Source: Brachionus rotundiformis
Taxonomy: Eukaryota; Rotifera; Eurotatoria; Ploima; Brachionidae
Reading direction: 5' to 3'
DNA length: 64,000 nt
Assembly: GCA_016802295.1 (NCBI GenBank)
Contig: JAESIW010000115.1
Location: forward strand, 496,001-560,000
Each line of letters begins with the position of its first letter. Position 1 is the first letter of the stretch. The notes beneath the pieces are model-generated. The model saw only the letters and a program-made list of their open reading frames with translations. It made no database searches and was not told the DNA's origin. This document shows positions 44,569 through 55,464 of this stretch, one piece after another. The position numbers and the translations under genes are program-made.

Positions 44569-47500
44569 ATGGACACATCACACAGCAAAAAGTTAATGCT
44601 CGCCTCTTGCAAACAAATTCAAATTTACGAGTTGATCAATAAGATTCAAAATGTTTTAAATACTGAAAACTTATTGCCTCGTGAGTGTTGCATTGAACAT
44701 AGTTATCATTAAATATAATAGTTTATACTTTGACTAGAGTTTATCTACTTTGCCAAAAACATGGATGAGATGCGAAAAAAATGGCTCGAAACCGAGCTAA
44801 GGTGCAAAGACTTGGAGTCGAAGCTCAATTTGGAAAAGAGCATATATCAGCGTAAAATTAACGAGCTTAAGTACTAACTATTTTCCCCCTAATTGTTTAC
44901 CATTATAATGAATTGATAAAATTTTGCAGGGTTGATGTGGAAATTCACCACGAAAAGCGCCTGCAGGCAGAGAGCAGGAGCGAACGCTTACAAAATGAAT
45001 TGGACAAGCTGCAAAAACAATTTGATCTATTCAAAGATATTCTCATGTCTGACAACAATGCAGCTTTCCAATCAGCCATAAAGCGTTCGCAATTGATTTT
45101 CACCAATTTTAATGAGAATAACATTTATGACGATCAGCAAAGAGCAGTTCATAGATCTAGTGCCAATTTGAATAGACCAAACGAGCCTATCAAATGTGAA
45201 AATGCAGATAACCAAGCTAAACAACACAAAAGGTTAGACTCTTCGATTGATACCCTTATATCTTGAAATATAAAAAATATTAATACCATTAAAACTAAAC
45301 ATCCCTAATTATGATTTTCAAAATTTATTAATATAATAATCAAACTTGGTATAAGAAAATGCCAGAATCTTTTCAACAGACTGACGATTGGTCATGAAGA
45401 ATTTCAGAATGGGACGCAACATCAACTTTTTAAGGCCCCTAATCCACTATTAAAAAAAATAAAAAATTTTGAACAGTTGATCAAAATAGTTCTGTTTATA
45501 CAAACATGCCTATCGCATTCTTTTGGAACCATTTTAATCCTTAAATTAAAACTTGTTTATGTTAAAATCTTTTTATAATCTGTCCTAAAATATTTGCCCT
45601 TTATTTTTATCTGACTTAAGGCCTAGTTATTAATATAATCGTAATTTAACATTATTTTTTTAAATATGTTCATTAAAACAGGTAAAAAAATTATTAATCA
45701 TAAAATTAAAAAATCAAAGATAAATTTTAATATGTTTATTAAATAAGATTTTAGTTGAAAGCCAATGGTTAAACCTTTCAAATAAAAATAGTGAAAATAG
45801 TTGTTGAATAAATAAAATTCAATTTAATTTTACAAAAAGTTAATAATAAAAAAAAGAGTATTATTTTTTTATAAAAAAATTAATCAGTTGGTATTTTTAA
45901 AAATTAATTAGTGATGATCTTTTTCTTAGTTTTTTGTTAATTTTTGTTTTGTGGTATGATAAAATGAATATTCTTTGACCTTCATATTATTGCTGATCTG
46001 CCTCCCTTGTGTCACCCACGCGTTGTCCATCGATGAGCTATGTTGGGTATTTCCTTTGGTCTTAGCCACCATAGTCTTTTATTCTTAATGCATTGGCTAA
46101 TATATTTGTATAAGTTATCGTTTAAGCCACTGTATTCCAAATATTTACCTTAGACTTCCAGAGTGGAAAGACAATCATATTTTCAGACAAAATGACTTGC
46201 TTACATAACCGCTTTTACTTTACTGCTATAAAGCTTAAGTTTTGATTTCTTCCTGCAGATGGTTGGCTGCCATACTGGTCTAGTTTTGAGCCCATGGATG
46301 TAATAATGGTACTTACCAAATACAAACAATGAATAATTAATTATTTTTTAACTCTCAAAAAACATATAAATTAACTTACTCCAGATATGTGCAATTAATT
46401 TTCAATGACCGGTCCCTAATTTTAAAATTTTAAAAATCAAGCTGTGAAAAAATTTAATTGATTAAAATTTAAGAATTTAATTAGATCGAAAAAACAGAAA
46501 ATATGAAATTTTATTTAAAGACTAAGCAAATTTTCTTTAAAGACAGTCAATTTGTGGTGTAGAGGACACAGGATCAATAATATCGGACTACACAGAGGAT
46601 GACTTGGACATTCAGAATGAAGATGATGAGAAAGAAACTGTGGCCAAGAATGAAAAAAAACAAAAAAAAAAGCGTTCTGTATGCCGACACAGCACTTCGC
46701 TGACCCGCGAATCAAAGCCTGATGACCGCAAGGACCGCAAGAGAAATCGGTCCAAATCAAATGATTTGCCAAACGAGCAGCGAAAAAGAGTCAGTCTTGG
46801 CCAAATCAACAATGCCATATCTGCTATTACAACTCTTAAAATTGACCAAGAAGGACGCCCAGTTGAGCTCAAATCTGAAATTAAACATGGTAGCGATGAG
46901 AAACAGGAATCAATGTATCTACCTCAACGAGCTCGATTCCGCAAGAAGAGGCCAAGTCGCGAATTTTTGCACCGCTCTGTCGACATGACCGAAGAGGACT
47001 CTAGCGAATCTTTCTGGAACCAATCCATTATCGAGGATACACCAGCTCAAAAAGTTAACATTATGACTCCAATCAGAGAAATGGCAACCCCTATTCACAA
47101 CCGTATATATTCAAGTGTTAAAAAAAACACTCAAACATTGACACCATTCAAAACCAGCTCAAATTTAATACCTTTGGCAAAGAGATACAAAAAATCCCAC
47201 ATGTTCAAGGCTCAAGTAATACTAAATAGCGAGTTCTGCGCTCATTGTGACAAGAGAACTCGTTTTGGCAAAATGATAATGAAGTGCCGCGAATGTGACA
47301 TGATCTGCCACTCTGAATGCAAAGACTTGGTCCAGCGTGCATGCTACAAAGTGCAAAATTACCCTCAAACTGGAACAATTAGTGATTATGTTGGAATAAA
47401 TGAGTATCCACATATTCCGCCAGTGCTCCAAATGGTCATAAATGAAATAGAAATAAGAGGACTGTTGACTCATGAAGTTGGTCTTTATCGAGTGAATGGA

Positions 47501-48109
47501 TCAGATGTGCAAATAAAGCAACTCAAAGAAAAACTGGTTAAGCGACACCAAATGCCTGATTTAAGAAAAGTGACTGATGTCCACGTGCTATGCAGCTTTG
47601 TCAAGGATTTTTTGAATAATTTGACCGAGCATTTGATTACTTATGATTCATGGTACAGGTTTGCCAAGGCTTGTGATGTTCAAAATGAGCTCGATAGACT
47701 GTGTCAGATTAAGGAGGCTGTCCAGGATCTGCCAGAGGCTAATCGCGACACACTTTCGTTTTTAATACTCCACTTGCAAAGAATAAGTGAAACAGAAGAG
47801 TGCAAAATGCCGGCTTCTAATCTGGCCCGAGTGTTCGGACCCTCACTAGTTGGAAATTCGTCACCCCACTTGCCACCAGCTGAGATAATCAACGAAATTC
47901 GGGTCCAGCATTTAATTGTGGAAAATTTGATCAAAATACCAAGTTCGTTTTATTTAAAATTTTTAGATGTTAATGAAAATGAGCAGGAAAGGCTTTTCAA
48001 AAATCAGCATATAAGTCATACGCCTGATTTGATGAGAAAAAGTAAAACCGCTGTTGTTTTGTCAAGTATTCTAGGCCCGGCAGTAAATGTCCATTCATAC
48101 AATTCTTAG
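44569..48109 (+). CDS. RACGAP1: Rac GTPase-activating protein 1 (MgcRacGAP/CYK-4), 4 exons
   Basis: Exons 44569-44680, 44738-44870, 44930-45232 and 46543-48109 total 2115 nt and 704 residues. Residues about 15-125 form a coiled coil (FIYFAKNMDEMRKKWLETEL, the QNELDKLQKQFDLFKDIL stretch), which in the family binds the kinesin MKLP1 to make centralspindlin. A basic, Ser-rich linker follows. The C1 finger is at about 402-449 (HMFKAQVILNSEFCAHC … CRECDMICHSEC). RhoGAP is at about 470-650, with the arginine finger in GLYRVNG (Arg about 499) and NLARVFGPSLV. Family role: central-spindle assembly and RhoA control in cytokinesis. Introns 1 and 2 are 57 and 59 bp; intron 3 is 1.3 kb. Its donor AG/GTTAGA is weak but keeps frame and gives RQSICGVEDTGSIISD, like the human sequence. 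AATAAA follows the stop directly. Confidence 0.94.
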
Positions 48110-48563
48110 AATAAAAAATCTTAGATTAAATTTTTATATGTTAATTTTTTTACTATTATTGGATAAATTGTCAATGCATTTGTTGGTTATTTTTTGTTAA
48201 TTAATAAATTTTTTTATAAATTTGTAAACCATTCTAAAATTTTTAATAGTAAAAATTTTAAGGTTTAAACTTTAATAACTGTATATTTTAGAAATTGATC
48301 AAAAATTATTTGATATATAAAATAAATGTTATCTAATTAGCCTTTAATTTTATAAAGTATTTTTTATAATAATCAATGATAGTAAATAAAAATTAAATTT
48401 TGAAAAATTTGCCACTAATAAAACCATCAGATCATTCTCAATAAGCATATTTGTTTTCAAATTATTTTTATTTAATTAAATCTAGGACTCTAAATTTAAT
48501 CAAATGATGAAGGGCATTTGAATTCATATTAAGTTTGTTAAACAATTGTTTATTATATTGTAG
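48110..48563. other. intergenic, no gene seen
   Basis: AT-rich spacer after the RACGAP1 poly(A) signal, up to a LINE remnant. Confidence 0.4.
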
Positions 48564-48942
48564 AGAGGAAAGATATCCACTGTGAGATCCCACCTAGATT
48601 ACACAGAGCAAGTTTGGAATCCAAGTATGAAAAGGGATGTAAATATTTCGTAAAACTAAGCTAAGTGATAGAAGAGTGAGAGGGGACTTGATTGAAATGT
48701 AAAAATTAGTGAATGGAATAGAAAAGGTAGGTTTGGTCAAGAATCTAGTGAATAAATCAGAAAACAAAGGACTAGCCGGGGAGTTAAGAGGAAATAGCAT
48801 CAGAGTTCAGAGAGAAAGTTTCTCTCCTCAAATTAGAAACGATTTTGCATGTTTTTTTCTCAAACAGGGTAGTTCTGCATTGGAATAAGTTGCCAGAAAA
48901 ATCTAAGCCAATCGCTAGTTTTAAAATGGCTCTAGATAAGTT
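48564..48942 (+). mobile_element. LINE C-terminal remnant
   Basis: Stop-broken frames give SHLDYTEQVWNPSMKRD, then LSDRRVRGDLIEM, GELRGNSIRVQRESF and WNKLPEKSKPIASFKMALDK. These are the successive blocks downstream of RT in Jockey/CR1-like elements (compare the 43 kb and 22.5 kb LINEs). The catalytic RT is absent and stops are frequent. It abuts the Tc1-like gene directly. Confidence 0.65.
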
Positions 48943-48944
48943 CA

Positions 48945-49878
48945 ATGGAATCGGCTGCTACAGCTATACACGGCCAATTGGTGGTGATGGGTTCAGACAA
49001 TCTACATGCTAGGACAACCGCAGCGAAAAAAAAACTGAAAAGGTTGACCAATAACCGAACTGGAGTGAGTCAAAGGTGTCTAGCCAGGAAATTTGCTGTC
49101 AGCCAAAGAACAGTTGGTCGACAATTACAAAATGGGTATTTCATATCGAAAACGAGAAAAAACGCCAAAATATAGTGCCGTACAATTTGAAAAAGCAAAG
49201 TTGTTGAGCGCAAAACTTTCAAATATGCTGTATCGCTCACCATGTTCACTTATTTTGGATGACGAAAAATACTTTACTTTTGCGGGCGACAACATGCTGG
49301 GAAATGCCGGATATTATACAAATGACAAGTCTTCTTGTCCGGACAGTGTTCGGTTTGCTGGAAAAGAGAAGTTTCCAAAGAAGGTGCTTGTTTGGATAGC
49401 CATATCTGATCGAGGTATGTCTAAGCCTCTTTTTCGATTATCAAAGTCGGTTGCCATCAATTCGAGCATCTATATCGACGAATGCTTAAATCAACGTCTG
49501 CTCCCATTTATACATGAGCACCATGAAGACCTTGACTACGTTTTTTGGCCTGACTTAGCATCTGCTCACTATTCTATGGAGAGCACAACATGGATGAGCG
49601 AAAATGTAAATTATGTGACCAAAGATATCAATCCGCCAAATGTCCCTCAGGCGCGTCCAATCGAAAATTTTTGGGGTTGTTTGAGTGAAAAAGTATACGA
49701 AGGAGGTTGGCAAGCCTCAACAGAGCAACAGCTGATTAACCGCATTAAATTAAAGTTGAAGGAATTCGACTTAAATTTTATGAAATCCCTTATGGCGGGG
49801 GTCAAAGCAAAGCTCAGAAAAATTGGCCACGATGGAGTTTTTTCATTATTAAAAAATCATAACTCTATTAAAAAATAA
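48945..49878 (+). pseudogene. Tc1/mariner-superfamily transposase with one frameshift
   Basis: The N-terminal part (to about 49130) has the helix-turn-helix GVSQRCLARKFAVSQRTVGR. A 1-base frame change near 49125-49135 moves to the second frame, MGISYRKREKTPKYSAV, which is open to 49878. Catalytic blocks are LILDDEKYFTF (first Asp), YVFWPDLASAHYS (second Asp) and NPPNVPQARPIENFWG (Glu), so the DDE triad is intact in the main frame. The C-terminus LMAGVKAKLRKIGHDGVFSL is typical of this subgroup. I did not find terminal inverted repeats. A single lesion makes it the least decayed DNA transposase in the window. Confidence 0.85.
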
Positions 49879-51163
49879 ATTCTTTTCATAATAAAAAAAA
49901 CCAGAACTTAATATCATTTTTATTTTTTGAGATATTCGCTTTTAATTTTTGTCCATTTACTTATGTCTCACCCGTTAGTCCATTTAAGAACTAAATCCAA
50001 TCAAAAATCCTTTTTAATAAAACAAGAATTTTTGGAAGTTTTTTACCAGATGTCAAATTGATATAAACTGGTGCTTCTCAGTATAGATGTTGATTTAGCC
50101 TTAATAAAAATATCTATTCTACTCATTTACATTAAGAAAAGTTTATTAACAAATTTTCAGTTCAAAAAGCCTTGATTTACCATATTTTTTGATACAAAAA
50201 TATGTCAAAATGAAATCGTCGGTGCTTCTAGTGTTAATAAAAAAGATAGAAAATTTATAAATTTATTTACATAAAAAAAATTAAAAAAACGAATATAAAT
50301 TTAATTTTTTTCCTCATATTTTTACAGCATCTTTCTTTTATTTTAAAACATTTACATCTTTTATCTTAAAATTTCCCGTTACATTCACATGATACTTATA
50401 TCTTCTAAATTTTGTTCTCATTTATTTACAATTTTAGCATGTGCTCCAGCGAAGTTTTATTATTGACTTTATTCAAGTCAAGATTTAATGGTCCTCAGTA
50501 AGTTTCTAGCTCACAAGGTCTCAAGCAGTCATTAAGACTATTTCATTGACTTTTTCATAAAAATGCTTTAAAATTCGACCAACAATTCCAGGTAGGCCAG
50601 GTAGATCGTCACTACCTCTGTCAATTATTGGTATTGCTACACTTATTTCATCACATTTCATTTGTTATAGGTTTATTTAGCTCTAAAGAGACGCAGTATA
50701 ACATTTAAAACTAAAAAAGGACCTAAAAGTTTAAAATCTAGATCGTTTTAAAAGTTTTTAAATTTTATAAAGTATATTTAGGCTATATTTTATGAAAAAT
50801 GAACATATTTACAAATCTAGTATGTTAATTTTTGATTATAGATGGACACTTTTGGTAAAATTAAAATTTTTCAATGTTTACTATTCATTGTAAGTTAAAA
50901 TTTAAATTAGTTGATTAACTTAGTTAATTAAAATGCTGAAAAGAAGGACTAAGATACATCCTGATCGGCCTGAGGATTTCCTCAAAAAAAATATTTAAAC
51001 AATTAAATAATTAAAACGTATGACTAACCAAAAGTTTCCAAATATTTAAAAATTTTGAGCTACAAATATAAATTAAAAATTAATTAAAAATAAACACTTT
51101 TAATTTTACAAAAAAATTTATTAAATGATCAATTAAAAATTATCGATTAAAGCTAAATTAATT
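49879..51163. other. intergenic with a possible integrase-tail relic
   Basis: Mostly AT-rich. The 50440-50680 patch is less so and holds a short minus-strand frame (listed separately). Otherwise no feature before UPB1. Confidence 0.4.
50521..50661 (-). pseudogene. possible tail of a KRBA2/Ginger-type integrase
   Basis: ATG to TGA encodes 46 residues: MKCDEISVAIPIIDRGSDDL then PGLPGIVGRILKHFYEKVNE… The pattern 'V.IPI.DRG..D……GIV' resembles the segment after the integrase core in KRBA2/SCAND3-like integrase proteins of animal DNA transposons. Sequence before and after is stop-rich. The assignment rests on one short motif. Confidence 0.3.
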
Positions 51164-52512
51164 TTATTCCTTAATTGTTTGACCTTTGTAGTCTTCTTTA
51201 ATTGCTTCATTTAAGCTATTGGCATAAAGATCCAGTCTTTGAGTCATCTAAATGCAAATTTAATCAGTAAAAATGAATTAATGAATTAATCTAAATATAC
51301 TCTGAATCCCCATTTATCTTTGACTTGTCTACACATATTTAAATCGATTTCAGTAACCAAAAGACCATCCTTGGTGCGAGAAAGGCCCTTGAATAAATCA
51401 AATTTAGCAATTGATTTAGACTAATTTTTGTTTATCTACTGGAGTGCGAGTACCATCTGGTGCAGTTACATATGATGATCCATAAAAATGGCCAAAGTTT
51501 TTGTGAGCCGGTTTGCCATCTCCGGATGTAAATTCATTTGGAAAATATTCCTGCAAAAATTATTAGAAAAAAATTAGCCAAATTATTTGAAAAATACAGT
51601 TCCAACTCGATTTATAGCTACAGTAAAATAGCTGTTGGCAATTGCCGCATTGCGAGCCTCAATTGACCACAATGGCTCACTTAAAATAAAATGAATAAAA
51701 AATAAACTTATCTTTTGATCTAATTTTTTTTACCTTAAACCACCAACAGTTGCTGAGGGATTAAAAACTATATCGGCTCCATTAATGCCATACATCATCC
51801 AATTTTGAGGATGATGTCTACCATAACAAATATTAATAGCAATTTTACCAAATTGGGTTTCGAAAACAGGATGTCCAAAAGTACTTTCCATGTAATAAGT
51901 TGATTCATTAAAGTCACCAACTCTTGGTATATGGTTTTTCCTACTTTTGCCAATTACGTTTCCTGAATTTGAAATAACAACTGCAGTGTTCCAAATTGTT
52001 TCACCATGAACTTCATCATCTCGCTCCAAAATGGATGATACAATTACCATATTATATTTTTTGGCCAATTGACATAAAAATTTTGTCGATGGTCCATCAA
52101 CTGCATGCTCAGCAAATTCACACCATGGCTGCTTTTCACGAGTACAAAATGCAAAAGGCATATGCCAAGCCTCCTGTAGACCAACTATGTTGCAACCAGA
52201 TAAAAAAGCTGCATGAATGAGTGTCCCAATGCGTTGATGAAGCGCTTCTCTCTGTTTAGCAACTGGCTCAGTAGTTGGTAAAACTATTGAATTTTGTATG
52301 GCACCAATGCGGACATTTCGCCTTGGCCTAGTCTCCTCTTCGGCAGCATCAATACCAAAAGCTTTAAGATCGAAATTTTCATTTTGACTAAGATTTATGA
52401 CTTCTTGATTAAGCTCAAGTTTACGACATGGTGCACCATAAAGAATCCGAACTGCCTCTTTTGCAAGTTCAGGTGGTAGATGATCATTTAAACTTGCGTA
52501 TAAATCATCCAT
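51164..52512 (-). CDS. UPB1: beta-ureidopropionase, 5 exons
   Basis: Exons 52512-51734, 51679-51598, 51550-51440, 51387-51301 and 51247-51164 (introns 47-54 bp) sum to 1143 nt and 380 residues; human UPB1 has 384. The N-terminal helical region (MDDLYASLNDHLPPELAKEA) is characteristic. The nitrilase-fold catalytic set is visible: Glu in VGLQEAWHMPFA, Lys in GKSRKNHIPRVGDFNES, Cys in INICYGRHHPQNW. NPSATVGGLSEPLWSIEARN and FGHFYGSSYVTAPDG also fit. The enzyme hydrolyses N-carbamoyl-beta-alanine and N-carbamoyl-beta-aminoisobutyrate in the last step of pyrimidine breakdown. No lesion seen. Confidence 0.96.
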
Positions 52513-53601
52513 TTCAAAAAATTTTCTCTATTATCTATAAAAGTAAATAATTGTAGTTTTTTCCAATATTATTTAAATAATCTTTAAAAAAATTCCTGAA
52601 ATTTTCATAAGATTAGCTAAAATTATAAATTTACAAATCACACCCTAGTTATATGATACACCAATATTGTTTAGATGAATAAAATATATCACGTGTTCTA
52701 TTTTAATCATCATTATCAAAATAAATTCTTATATATTTTTATAAATATTATTTTATTCAAATTTTGAAATGTTAATCAATCATTTTTAACTGTAGTACCA
52801 GATTTTGATAGCTGTAAAAAGCAATTTACAACTTTATCAAAGTACTTTACAAAAAATAAAAAATATTTAATTAAAAAGAAACATCTGAAAGTAAAATATT
52901 TTATGAAAAATTCTTCCAAAAAATAGAAACAAAAATGGTAAAAGCAAATACGGATGGCTATTGTATACACACCAGACCAGATATCATAGAACCTCTTAAA
53001 GAAGCAAATTTATTTTGTACAGATTTTGCACCTTCTTAATACATTAAAAAAAACTACCAGTTAAGTTGAATGGTCAATGTCCAAATATTAAAATAACACT
53101 ATTAACTTAATCTAAGAATTAATAAAAATAATAGTTAATATTCTACGATCTACTTAGTTTAATTAAATTAATAAAGCAGAACGACTAAAATAGTCCCGCT
53201 ATAGTAGACTTTTAACCTTTTTAGTTTATTTCTACCGATGTATTTGATTTAGATAATATGTGTCTACCGACATATATAAAGATTGATTGTCAAAAAATTT
53301 AAGTGTAAAATGAGGAAAATAAAAATACACCTTATAGAGAGAAAAAGACGAGATCTTTTCAAAATCTTCAAAATAACCAGAGTTCTGAATAAGGTAGAAT
53401 AGCACAACCCAGCCAGGAACTCATTAGCGATGGACCAACCGGAAGAATAAGCAAACTTAAGCTTTGACCAAGGTGAAAAGAAACAGAATGCTTTCTGATG
53501 AATCGGATGGTAAATTGAATATTAAAATAATTAAATAATTATTTAAGCTCATCAATTAATATAGCTCCTCTCTATATAGTGGATCTTAAAATTGAACCTA
53601 T
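52513..53601. other. intergenic, no gene seen
   Basis: AT-rich; the 53320-53510 portion is less so, with broken open stretches that may belong to the RT relic downstream. Nothing recognisable. Confidence 0.4.
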
Positions 53602-54063
53602 CTACCTTAAGCAGGATATCGATGAACCACCAGTACCCTCTCTGGGTGAGATTGGTGCCATTTTCAAGAAGGTATTTATTATCGGCGCTAATTTACCCGC
53701 GAAGCTGAAGTAGTAATTGAGGTATCCCCTAATTCGTTGTAACATTTTTCCCTTAGGATCTGCGAGAAGGAGAGCTTTGGACATGTCTCTAACGAACTTG
53801 GATGCCTCTTGGGATCTGGCTACGCCTAAGCCCATTCTGCCCCGAGGAACCTTATTTTCCTAACCGGGTTTAATATGGACTTCTTAATCAAGTCTAATTT
53901 AGCGTACCAAAATTGCCTAGACCATTTTATGTCTGAGGCGACCTGGTATACTGACTTCAGCATAAATTTAGGAGGGGAACTTACCTTTGTTAGAGCTGAG
54001 AAATCAGCTATAGGCCTAACCTTGGAGCCGGGTCTCTCGACGAGAAAGATGGTCCCGCAATAA
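53602..54063 (-). pseudogene. reverse-transcriptase relic (LTR/DIRS-like)
   Basis: Minus-strand translation from 54063 gives GTIFLVERPGSKVRPIADFS, then FWYAKLDLI and KIRFLGAEWA, the order of RT fingers/palm blocks ('K.RP..DFS.LN … AKLDL … FLG'). A stop near 53830 and a frame change separate this from the 53835-53602 frame with LQRIRGYLNYYFSFAGKLAP, the 'GylnYY..F' connection region. The catalytic YxDD box is not seen, so an internal deletion is likely. The composition is less AT-rich than surroundings. Family is uncertain between LTR, DIRS and related elements. Confidence 0.5.
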
Positions 54064-54612
54064 CTAGCTGACCCCTTGTTTGGCCAGATACTTACCTTCT
54101 ACTAAATTCCATTTACATTATACTATATAAGTAAAAAACTTATAGTTCCTCCACTTCTGTGAACTTAATACTTATTTTAAAAATTAGACAGCTACAATAG
54201 CAAGACTATACGTAACTTTGCTTTGCGGTAACCCTACTCTAGCTTTTATTATTATTATTATAATAATTTTAATATGACATCATTATTGAGTAATCATGAT
54301 TTTAGAAGAAACTGATAAAACCCATAAGCTTAAAACTTTCCAAGATGAGCCATCAGCTATCGAACTACAAAGATTGCTCACCGCTTACCGTTTGTAAGAG
54401 CAGTTAATATTATTTCTTTAACAAATTGCTTTGGTATCTGGTTGAGACTTGAATTTGAATGCCACATACCCAAAATTTAAGACCCTTGCTATACCAGATG
54501 TTGATTGGAGTTTTAACTTTTTTTAATAGTTTATTAAGAATGAAAAATAAAAATTTGATTAAAAAAATATCTTTAAAATTAAATATTTATTCAAAATAGA
54601 ATTTATTTTTAA
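54064..54612. other. intergenic, no gene seen
   Basis: AT-rich with some mixed sequence; contains the likely 3' end of the galactosyltransferase gene. Confidence 0.4.
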
Positions 54613-55464
54613 TTAAAAATAATCAATCGAATGCCTCTTGTGGCCGAAATGTGCAAATAAGAAACTTGATTTTTTATCAGTTAGTGCTTGTTTGGTTTTA
54701 TCTATCTTTAAAATATAAACCGAATTGAATTCAACTAGATTTATTCGAGCATAGCGGGCCACTCTTCCTGTCAAAAAGTAGTCATCAATCCAAAAAAATT
54801 TCACCCTGTGACTGTTTTTGGCAATTTTCTGCACTGCATCTTTGGTCATTACAAATGCCGATCCTGAACAGTACTTCGGATAGAAGTTATTTGGAAACTC
54901 TTCTGGTGAAACAAACCATTTAGATTCCTTATTTCGAACCACTTTCATCTTATTGTGAACATAGCATAAAATAGAGCTTTTTTCCTCTTTTTCCTCATTT
55001 AAACGAAGCCTTAAATGCTTCACCAATTGTTTGGTTTTGACATAAACATCATCATCTACTTTAAGGACATATGGTACATGCTTGCATCTGATCGCCACCC
55101 ATCTTAAACCTAAAATTCCTTTGATTGTTAAATTGCGGTAAGAATCATTAAAATTCGCTTGAATAATGTCGTAGTAGGATGATGATTCCAATTTGAGAAG
55201 GTCATTTACTTTCTTGCTTTTGGAAAGACCACTGATGAAAATAATTTTGACTTCATTTTGCTTGAAATTGTTCAAATTGGCCCATGTTTCGCGAATTTTT
55301 AAGCGATTTTTAAAATTTTCCGGCGACGAATGCACGTAAATGAGCAAAAATGGTTGATTGTCACAAATATTCTTTGGTTCCAAAATATATCCAAAATTAA
55401 GTAAAATATTCCTTGAATTGGCAATTTGAAAAAAACATATGAAAATAAAAATACTAATAGACAT
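54613..55464 (-). CDS. beta-1,3-galactosyltransferase-like (GT31), single exon
   Basis: Frame of 283 residues. The N-terminus MSISIFIFICFFQIANS is a hydrophobic signal or signal-anchor. The GT31 domain spans about 35-270: FLLIYVHSSPENFKNRLKIR then ETW (family 'R..IR.TW'), KIIFISGLSKS, DIIQANFNDSYRNLTIKG, the metal-binding DxD in YVLKVDDDVYV, YPKYCSGSAFVMT, and the acidic block WIDDYFLTGRVA in place of the usual E-D-V-Y-x-G. Enzymes of this family add Gal or GlcNAc in beta-1,3 linkage in the Golgi. The length is short for the family (usually over 300), because the stem region is almost missing. No introns, unlike most neighbours. Donor and acceptor sugars cannot be told. Confidence 0.88.
   Translation of the reverse strand: MSISIFIFICFFQIANSRNILLNFGYILEPKNICDNQPFLLIYVHSSPENFKNRLKIRETWANLNNFKQNEVKIIFISGLSKSKKVNDLLKLESSSYYDIIQANFNDSYRNLTIKGILGLRWVAIRCKHVPYVLKVDDDVYVKTKQLVKHLRLRLNEEKEEKSSILCYVHNKMKVVRNKESKWFVSPEEFPNNFYPKYCSGSAFVMTKDAVQKIAKNSHRVKFFWIDDYFLTGRVARYARINLVEFNSVYILKIDKTKQALTDKKSSFLFAHFGHKRHSIDYF

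Noticed and set aside
45990..46320. Less AT-rich patch in RACGAP1 intron 3 as a hidden LINE or gene
   Set aside because: All six frames are stop-rich and I could not align any block to a known element; kept only as context for intron length.
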